Below are positions 57,224-64,000 of a stretch of DNA of 64,000 nucleotides, one piece after another. The translations under genes were made by a program, and so were the position numbers. The notes under the pieces are model-generated. The model was given only the letters and a program-made list of their open reading frames with translations. It was not told the DNA's origin and did not search any database. Source of the DNA: Aplectana chamaeleonis (Eukaryota > Nematoda > Chromadorea > Rhabditida > Cosmocercidae); the NCBI GenBank assembly GCA_029168955.1, contig JAPDOI010000135.1, forward strand, positions 1,058,501 to 1,122,500. The letters run 5' to 3'. The first letter of the stretch is position 1; every line of letters starts with the position of its first letter.

Positions 57224-59365
57224 GACCTACGCTTTGTATACTTCCCTTTTTAGCAGACCTTGGTCGACCATACAAGAACATTCGAAGCAGATTGTGAAAC
57301 TGAGCGGAGCAGTATGTGTTTGTATTCAGCGTCATAGAACGACATTACTTTCCGGTCAACCCAATACTACCCATTATATTTGTGCTCTGGACGAAAGGCC
57401 GAATTTCGTATACATTCGAAAGACCCCTTTTTAGAAGTACGAATTTTGAGAAGATTCGCATAAATTCGACTCCAATATGTTCAAATAATTTTTAGAATCG
57501 ACAGTCTGAAAACAGCCCGGGTAAGTGGTCAATGTAATCACGTTAGAAAGAACTACATACCCCAGAGGTACACACCTAATCAAACTCATGCATAAATATA
57601 AGCCTCGTTATTTTGAATTATTTACGTCGGAGAAAACATTCATTCCTTCCGTACATTGTATCAGTTACCGACCGGGTTGGCTACAGCCGATGGATGGGCT
57701 GACGAAAACGGGGGCCTAAAAGTAAGAACGGAAATTAAAGAGCTTACCTCAAACAGACGAGGCAGACGCCGAACTAGGCTGGGATTCATGAACGCAGCCG
57801 GCTAGGTTTGGGTTTGGTTAGGGCAGCAACCCCAGCGGTAGCCTAACCGCAAACCGGCATTCACAACCGCCCCATCGCGGTTGGGTGGCTAACCATTCCG
57901 CGGCCACGTACATACTTGCCACTCAATTGACGCCGAGAATCTCGATTAGAAAATCAATATTGGCACTCGGGTCGGAATTTCCTAACCCGTCACTGTATTT
58001 ATTGCACATGATAGCTAATTTTGTTTGCTTTTGAATTCTTATTTTGTCTACGTTGTGATTTACCTTCTTCAATGGATCGCAGGCATTTAAAGGGATCTTC
58101 CCCAACTTGGAGATGTTTTTTCCATTTTTAAGTTTTTCATTTTTTCCTTTTTTTAACAAGTCCTTTTTGGTTTTTCAAAAGTACATAAAGTGGTGCTGCT
58201 TTCTCACGATGAGCCGCAAACCTGGTGGTGAAATTTTACCCCCAATTCAGGTTTTTTCTCGCATTACTAGCCTTTTCAACTTCTTTTTTTTTTGAAACGC
58301 CCCTCTAATTTTCTGTGTGTTTCACATGGCTTAGGTGTTGCTGCAGGGATCATCATCGTCCTCTCAATGAGTTTTTGGCTTCAAGTTCTCCGTTTGTCGT
58401 TTGAGTTCCGAGTTTTTTTTTTCATCTCTTTTTTTGTCTAAGAATCCCTTTTTTGTTTTTTTTTCTCTTTGTCATTCTCACACAAGCTTACTGTCGCTCA
58501 CAACAGGAGAAAACTAAAACGACTCCTTAGAAAAATCATATGGAAAAAAGCTCAAAATGCAAGGGAAAAACAGAGGTTCGAACTAAAAACATCGAGAAAA
58601 TCCAGGCTGATCCACAGAACCATGTAAAAACATTAACATTTGAAATCCAAGTGGGCGCTTCGGAAAAAAGTAGAAGAAAACGTTGTAAATGCGAAAAAAC
58701 AAAATCATGCATCACAGTACCAAACCAAGTTAGGGGTTTCCAACAGAAAAACGATGAAAACGTGTACGAAAAGTGCTGGGTAAAAATTCTGAGGAAAAAA
58801 TTAGGGAATTCGGAGCCGAAATGGGGGAGAAACCCCAGCGAAGAGCCTGTGGCTGCTCGTTAAATGGTCAGCGCACGGAAGACAAGAATTAGGAACAAAA
58901 ATTGGAGACAAAAAGAACATCGATGAAACAGATGAGGTTGATGATTCTGAGAATTTTCGTTGTTATCGAGAGGAACACATTATGGCTAGAGGGCCTATAA
59001 TGTGGCAGTCAATAACGAGCGGCATTCCTATATTTTCAGCTTGCCTTGAAGATATCAAGTTTTTATGCGTATTCGCAAAAGGTTTTGGAATTAATTGTGC
59101 TCATGGTCCATATCAACAAAATAAAACGTTATTTTACTCAGAAAACCTGAGAAACCCCTCGTTTGCGATTAACCAGAACGGTATTTCCTCGAGCCTCAAA
59201 GTTGTGCACTAATACAACACACCATCAATTCGACGACTAAGCCGCAAAACCGCTGCTAACCGCGGTTAACCGCAGCTCCGAGGTGCGGTTACGCGTAGCC
59301 CAATCGTAGCCCAGCCGTAACCAAACCGGATTTTTTTGTGAATGGATGTGAACAAGCTATTCAGA
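57224..59365. other. No gene seen with confidence; one Lys-rich open frame
   Basis: 58,540-58,863 encodes 107 residues, Lys/Glu-rich with KCKCEKTKSC-like cysteines, and has no family resemblance. T-rich tracts flank it. CCGCAAACCGGC/GCGGTT-type words at 57,790-57,900 and 59,240-59,330 suggest two worn ends of another element. Confidence 0.35.
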
Positions 59366-60031
59366 CAGTGGGTGCGGGCGGATCGCTGGCTTCTGGCGGG
59401 CGGATCGACATCCTCCCGCCATCCGCCCGCCAGTAGCCAGCTATCCTCCCGCCAGTAGCCAGCGGTCCGCCCGCCAGCACCCAGCGATCCGCCCGCCATC
59501 AGACAGCGACCAGCCCTCGATGCCACATGTTGGTTATTCCGATGGTTCCCACCACGGTCTCCATGTGCGGGACCACCCCGCCGCCCCTAGCCGTGGGGAC
59601 CAACCCCTCAGCTGCCAAAAGTTATTCTTCGGCTTCTGAGTGGTCCTTCAAAGGTGACTAAGTCACCTTCCAGGATCGGTCTCGAAATGCCGATTGAGCA
59701 TTCAGTGAGATGGAGCGCCTTTTATACCCTTCGGTTTGTTTATCGCTAGCTATTCTCATAGCTCAGCGGGCGGATCCCTGGCTATCAAAGCCCTTTCGGG
59801 CGGATCGCTGGCAGGTTTCGGGCGGATTACCGCTCTAGAGCTTGCCTGCGATCCGCCCGCTAGCGTAATCAACTTTCCCAGTCGCCGCTATCCGCCCGCC
59901 AAAACGCAGCGATTCGCCCGCGGAGACAACGAGAGGCAGCGATCCGCCCGGCGAGGCCACGATGGGCAGCGACCCGCCCGCAGAGGCTTTGATTACCAGC
60001 GGTCAGTCCGCACCTATTGTCTGAGTAGCCG
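59366..60031. mobile_element. Element with GCGATCCGCCCGC arrays
   Basis: The left end TCAGACAGTGGGTGCGGGC and the right end, inverted, TCAGACAATAGGTGCGGAC match the TIRs at 20,778 and 25,655. The body contains about 20 copies of GCGATCCGCCCGC-like words in both orientations. No target duplication was found. Confidence 0.6.
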
Positions 60032-60277
60032 AGCGGAACGCAAGGCCACCTCTAGTGCACCATAAATAGCAACGACTGGACGGATGCATTCGAAACTATT
60101 TGAAATTATTTGAATTCGAATGCTCATGTCGAATTGTAGGCTTCGAGCGTCGAATGAATTCGAGTGACCCTTTTTTGAGGTCCAAATTTCACATAATATA
60201 CGAATGGCAATCATTCTAATAATTCAATTCATTACTAATCGATTGGCACAACTATACAGTTTATACTCGGATTCCAG

Positions 60278-60455
60278 AGATTCATGTTGGACCGAGCGTA
60301 TCGCCATGGAGCAAACGATCGCATTTCTTCGCGAAGGTGTCGCTCAGTGCAGTTGTTGTCAAACTCCAGGTTGCAACAAGAAAAGCGTTCCCGTAGTCGC
60401 CATCGTCGGCCCAGGAAAAAGCTCCGCAACCATAGCCGTTCAGAATCTCCTTCAG
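60278..60455 (+). CDS. mgl-2: Metabotropic glutamate receptor (group I-like), exon 3
   Basis: This exon encodes the core of the first lobe of the ligand-binding domain. It starts after gattccag, completing an Arg codon. It reads DSCWTERIAMEQTIAF, then a Cys-rich loop (VAQCSCCQTPGCNKK), then VVAIVGPGKSSATIAVQ, and ends NLLQ|gtaagt in phase 0. Cys of RDSCW matches Cys109 of mGluR1, partner of the exon 2 Cys. The Ser after GPGK matches glutamate-contacting Ser165. RDSCW and VQNLLQ point to group I (mGluR1/5; C. elegans mgl-2). The short CSCC-type loop appears specific to this lineage. Confidence 0.95.
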
Positions 60456-60654
60456 GTAAGTTTACAACCTGCTATCCCAGCTCCGAGCTGGCCAGTTACC
60501 AGGACGGTTCTGTTAGCAACGGCAGTTGCCATTCAGTTCCCGGGCATGGAACTGGAAGCAGCCAGTTCGGCATGGAATAGGTGATTGTCTAGGCTCAAAC
60601 AAGTCTTGTGATCACTGCTTCTGCATGAGGGCTATCATACAACAAACTCTCCAG

Positions 60655-60734
60655 GTCTTTCGCATTCCACAAATCGGATACTCTGCCACCACCCCAGATC
60701 TGTCCGACAAGGAACAATTCGGCTACTTCATGCG
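60655..60734 (+). CDS. mgl-2: Metabotropic glutamate receptor (group I-like), exon 4
   Basis: After ctctccag it reads VFRIPQIGYSATTPDLSDK, then EQFGYFM, and ends in phase 2 before gtatga. Ser and Thr of GYSAT match Ser186 and Thr188 of mGluR1, both ligand contacts. The IPQI-YSAT-DLSDK run is a hallmark of the receptor family. It joins exon 5 to give MRVVPSD. The intron to exon 3 is 199 bp, typical of nematode introns and in contrast to introns 1 and 2. Confidence 0.95.
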
Positions 60735-60943
60735 GTATGAATAATAATGACGCTAGCTCACAATCAGAGATTTTCACGGTCCATTCGCGGCGCGATCTGT
60801 CACTAAGGCTGGCAATAAGCCGCTAAGGCACCGCGGATCAGCCTACAAGGCGCCGCTGTCGCTTTTTCTGACAAATCGCGCCATCTGAGAGCCGTGGATC
60901 TACCCGAGTTCTCTTTAGGAAAAGTGGATTAAGATATATTCAG

Positions 60944-61035
60944 AGTGGTACCATCAGACGTATGGCAAGCGCAGACCATCAATCGCCTTCTTCACCACTA
61001 CAACTGGACATACATCGCTGTTCTCTATTCCGCAG
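60944..61035 (+). CDS. mgl-2: Metabotropic glutamate receptor (group I-like), exon 5
   Basis: After atattcag it completes an Arg codon and reads VVPSDVWQAQTINRLL, then HHYNWTYIAVLYSAG, ending in phase 1 at GCAG|gtaagg. Asp of VVPSD matches Asp208 of mGluR1, which binds the amino group of glutamate. VVPSD and YNWTY favour group I over groups II/III. The next expected segment (starting with an NYGE-like motif) is not found in the following 3 kb, so the rest of the gene is either beyond the window or disrupted here. Confidence 0.95.
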
Positions 61036-61111
61036 GTAAGGTCGTAAAACAATTTATCTTCAGCATCTTTTATGAATTTTCAATATATTGCCTTTGTTTT
61101 ATCTTTTACAG

Positions 61112-61193
61112 TCCCACCTTTAGAACTGTTTTTTTTCTGTAGAAAATTACTGCAGGATCTCAGTCAACCAAATGCAGTTATCCTCTGCGACTC
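61112..61193 (+). CDS. Possible further mGluR exon or exon remnant
   Basis: After tcttttacag the phase from exon 5 gives a frame containing RKLLQDLSQPNAVILCDST. This resembles a later receptor segment of the R-K-L...A-V-V-x-C type. About 40 expected residues between exon 5 and this point are missing, no donor site follows, and a TA-flanked MITE begins at 61,196. It may be a broken exon or a chance match. Confidence 0.25.
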
Positions 61194-61195
61194 TA

Positions 61196-61351
61196 CCCTC
61201 TATAAAACGTCGTAATTCACATCATTCGAGGCGCTTGCGATGCGCGCGATGCCTTGGGCCTCCGTCTTCTCTCCGCTCTCTTACTGTCTCTAACCTCCGC
61301 TCCGCACCAGCACGCGTAGGCACCATGTGAATTTCGCCGTTTTATAGCCTG
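61196..61351. mobile_element. TA-flanked MITE, copy 2
   Basis: TA lies at 61,194-61,195 and 61,352-61,353. The ends CCCTCTATAAAACGTCG and, inverted, CAGGCTATAAAACGGCG continue with AATTCACAT on both arms. It is homologous to 15,900-16,054. Confidence 0.75.
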
Positions 61352-61353
61352 TA

Positions 61354-61941
61354 CCTGAGCGCAGACAAGTAGACAACTTTATTTGGCTGAATATATTCTT
61401 ATGAGTAATTAAAGCTGTGACATATTTCATCCACGCATAAACGGAAAGTCCGCCTGAAACGCTATCGATTTGAAGTTTGCGTGAATGCAAGGAACTATAA
61501 AAGTGCGTACGCCGAACCGTGACGCGAGAGCACGCGTCATGGTTCGATGAGTAAAGTGTGATCGGCCAACGCTGTAATTCCATCCCTACGTGGGCAAGTT
61601 TCCGGCACACTGTAACCTTGACGTGGCGACAAAAATGTTCTCGAACATCATCGTCGCGGCATCGGTTGCCGCTCGTTGGCAGTGACGCACGAATGTCGCG
61701 GCATCAAAACACTCCGCTATCCTGCCCCCCCCCCCCTCGTGCCCCATTCACGCCGCTTGGATCGCCACTGCACTCAGAGTAATCGATATTGCATTCTCCT
61801 GCGTTGCTAATCGCTGTTAGCAACGCCGCGACTTCAACTCTGCAGATCTATTCAGGCGTTGTTTACAGTTTCGCTGCCAAACGGCGCTGAGATGTACGCA
61901 CCAATACTATCGACCATGCCGCGCCGCGCTATGACGGGACC
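61354..61941. repeat. Intervening sequence with a dispersed repeat copy
   Basis: 61,620-61,850 resembles 12,740-12,955 (ttcacgccgc, taatcgatattgcat, caacgccgcgacttcaactc). A C-rich run lies at 61,724-61,738. No gene was recognised. Confidence 0.5.
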
Positions 61942-61945
61942 TTGA

Positions 61946-62404
61946 AGGCACAGTCCAAGCTCAGGGACAAAATCTGAGATTTCCTCATAATTGTAAAGTA
62001 TACCCACCCCGTATACAACTTGCCAAGTGCGAGCTCTCAATTCCCCCCAAATAAGCTAGATATAAGAGGAAGCCACCCTGGAGCGCCCACATCCGGAAGC
62101 TACTTTGGCACGCCCCTTTTACGATCTTTCGAGCTCAACAGTGGCGAGATGAGCTATTATTTTCGATCAATAGCCCCGTTCTTCCCTCTATTTCCAGACT
62201 CTCTCTTCACTCAGGTTGGGTCGCGGACATCGGTTGCAAATGACAAGAGTTGCAAACCTCGGGCAACTCGTCCACCACGCTTCCGAAGCCCAATTTTTGA
62301 GGGGCCATATCTTCGTTCCTATTGGGTCTTGTACGATTCCAGGAACATCATTGGAATCAGCGTGGGACCGTTTTCAAGAACGATTTTGAAGTTGAACTGT
62401 GAAT
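61946..62404. mobile_element. TTAA-family MITE, AGTCC subtype
   Basis: It starts AGGCACAGTCCAAGCTCAGG after TTGA and ends AGTTGAACTGTGAAT before TTAA (62,405-62,408). It is closest to 27,044-27,522. Confidence 0.8.
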
Positions 62405-62685
62405 TTAAAGGCTCGAATAGAGTCTCAAAGCACGTGGCAGCATGGTAGCCCCTTTCAGCGGTGGGACTCTATTTGGGCCCATTTTGGGCGTCGTTTATAC
62501 TTCTGCCGCCGAGAGGTACGATGAGGTGCACTAATATGTACATGGTGTCGTTTATTCTTCAGCCGCGGGGTGGCGCGGCGAAGTCTTATCCTAGTATTGT
62601 CGTTCTCGGAGCAAAATTTTGATCCCCATCCTCGGACACCGGCTGTTGCATCACGCAATAGTGTGAATCGTGCTGAGACCTCTTA

Positions 62686-63041
62686 GGCCCCCGTCATAGT
62701 CGGTCGAAAGCCTGCCGTCCTAGTCCCACCCGGTCGATGTGTATGAGAAACCCGCGAAACGGGAAGGAATGAAGTGATAAAAATCATCCTCAGTTGATAA
62801 AAGTCGTCCTCACTTGATAAAACTTACCCCATGATCTGATAACAATTGACCTCAACTGCTAAAAACCGTTTCGAACGATAAGTATCCGCCTGATACGACC
62901 TAGGAAGGCATACAGAAGGTTGAATTTTATCAGCCGAGGATGATTTTTATCACTCCATTTCTTCCCGTTTCGTGTGTTTCTCATACATATCGACCGGGTG
63001 GGACTAAGACGGCCGGCTTTCGGCCGGCTATGACGAGGGCC
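62686..63041. mobile_element. PIF/Harbinger-like MITE, TTA duplication
   Basis: TTA lies on both sides (62,683-62,685 and 63,042-63,044). Arms of about 110 bp pair: GGCCCCCGTCATAGTCGG and, inverted, GGCCCTCGTCATAGCCGG. The inner sequence contains GATAAAA-type repeats (ttgataaaagtcgtcctcac). Confidence 0.8.
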
Positions 63042-63299
63042 TTAGTCCCTGCACGATTCACCTTTCTCCCAGCACGGTTATCATCGTGTCGCGTCTTACA
63101 ACAGCCTTAGTCCACAATTGTGGACCGGATTTCGGCTCCGAAAGCGACGCATATTCACCACGCGGAGCGGCGCAAGCAATTCATAGGCGCCGCGGTAGTG
63201 AAAACGACCCTTCATATCGATCACACCACGATCAATATTACATTATTGCACTGTGAAAGCCGTTCTTTCGCAGAAGTATGAACGACACGTATTTGGAAC

Positions 63300-63964
63300 G
63301 TTAGACTTGATGACAAATTCTACAGAATATTCACCTTAATATTCGTTCGATCGTGATCTTCACTTTCTGCTTTTTTTTTTCGATGATTTGATTTATTTGG
63401 AAATTAAAAATACTTTTTTCATTATTCAAATCATCCGATAATTCCATTTCTAATATTCGAATCATTCAAAAATTTAGATTCTGAAATCGTCGATTATCCA
63501 ACTTACTCGGAAAGTCGAATTTCTCGATTAATTAGCCGATTTCCATAATGATACTCAATTATTACCTACAGGAGAAATTATCTGAAGGCATTGTTGTATT
63601 ATTCGAAAGTATGAATAAGCACTCGAATTTTTCAAAAACACGGATATTTATTCGACCAAATTTTTTTGCGTGTATTTTTTCTCATTAATTTTCTTTTTTT
63701 TTCTTTTTTTTTCGTTTCGAAGATCTTAATCGGTTTTTTTTTCTGAATCTCCGAGAAGTTCTAAGAACGCATTTCCTGTAGGAATCAATCCACGGAGGGT
63801 TTTCCTATCCTAATATTCCACTTACTGACTCATTCGTTGATAGACTTTTCGATCCATCCGAAATGTTATCTATTTCGATAGTCGACTAAATCGATTCATT
63901 TAAAGTTGATTCGAACTTTTTTCGAACAAATGATGATTCGATCTTTCGATTCGGTCCAAGTGTA
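63300..63964. repeat. TCGAATATTCG-type low-complexity region, probable hAT-like right end
   Basis: Degenerate TCGAA/ATTCGA words run to the end CGATTCGGTCCAAGTGTA at 63,947-63,964. Inverted, this resembles the ends at 15,654 and 50,889. No left end or duplication was found. Confidence 0.45.
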
Positions 63965-64000
63965 GTGCACACTACAATATCCGCTCTAAGTTTTGTAAAA

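Larger units (their letters stand above)
50838..60277 (+). other. mgl-2: Intron 2 of the mGluR gene, 9.4 kb
   Basis: It starts gtgagtgac and ends gattccag. It holds a hAT-like low-complexity element, a 2.8-kb hAT-like element, a palindromic element and a GCGATCCGCCCGC-rich element. No further receptor exon was seen; the flanking exons join in phase and in sequence. Confidence 0.85.

Noticed and set aside
58540..58863. Lys-rich 107-residue frame as a gene
   Set aside because: No family resemblance, no splice or promoter evidence, and it lies inside intron 2; kept only as a note.
60059..63972. Possible element joining 60,059 (GTGCACCA) to the right end at 63,964 (GTGCACAC)
   Set aside because: The flanks match at only 6 of 8 bases, the left end is not convincingly similar, and it would enclose conserved receptor exons.

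Overview
The window looks like nuclear DNA of a nematode, most likely a repeat-rich clade V (strongylid-like) species. The ribosomal P0 copy at the left reads most like nematode P0. A spliced group I metabotropic glutamate receptor (mGluR) gene runs through most of the window, with consensus gt...ag introns. The rest is almost entirely mobile DNA: terminal-inverted-repeat (TIR) elements and MITEs, two degenerate non-LTR retrotransposons, satellites and microsatellites. There is no bacterial-style gene organisation. The species call is inference; no rRNA or mitochondrial marker is present.

Layout. (1) 0.2-4.4 kb: a diverged satellite with a period of about 200-238 bp and an inner 10-bp TGTCGC rhythm, with a truncated ribosomal protein P0 retrocopy inside it. 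(2) 5-11 kb: fold-back and palindromic elements and one hAT-like end. (3) 11,944-61,035: five coding exons of the mGluR gene (mgl-2-like) on the + strand, joined in frame. Exon 1 carries the N-terminus; exons 2-5 carry the first lobe of the glutamate-binding Venus-flytrap domain. Intron 1 is 38.6 kb and intron 2 is 9.4 kb; introns 3 and 4 are about 0.2 kb. The gene continues, or breaks down, beyond 61 kb.

Introns 1 and 2 hold most of the mobile DNA. It includes about 18 TTAA-flanked elements of one family (several ends shared or nested) and a piggyBac-like TTAACCC element. It also includes Tc1-like and TA-flanked fold-backs, PIF/Harbinger-like GGCC elements with TTA duplications, and hAT-like elements with exact 8-bp target duplications. 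An RTE-type retrotransposon lies between (TTATG)n arrays, and there is a CR1-like fragment and a tandem 442-bp repeat rich in GTTACATGTAAC palindromes.

The only gene that looks functional here is the mGluR. All glutamate-contacting residues I can place in this half of the ligand pocket are conserved. Element families and superfamilies were assigned by eye from TIRs and target-site duplications. No transposase gene was recognised. Exact boundaries need alignment.
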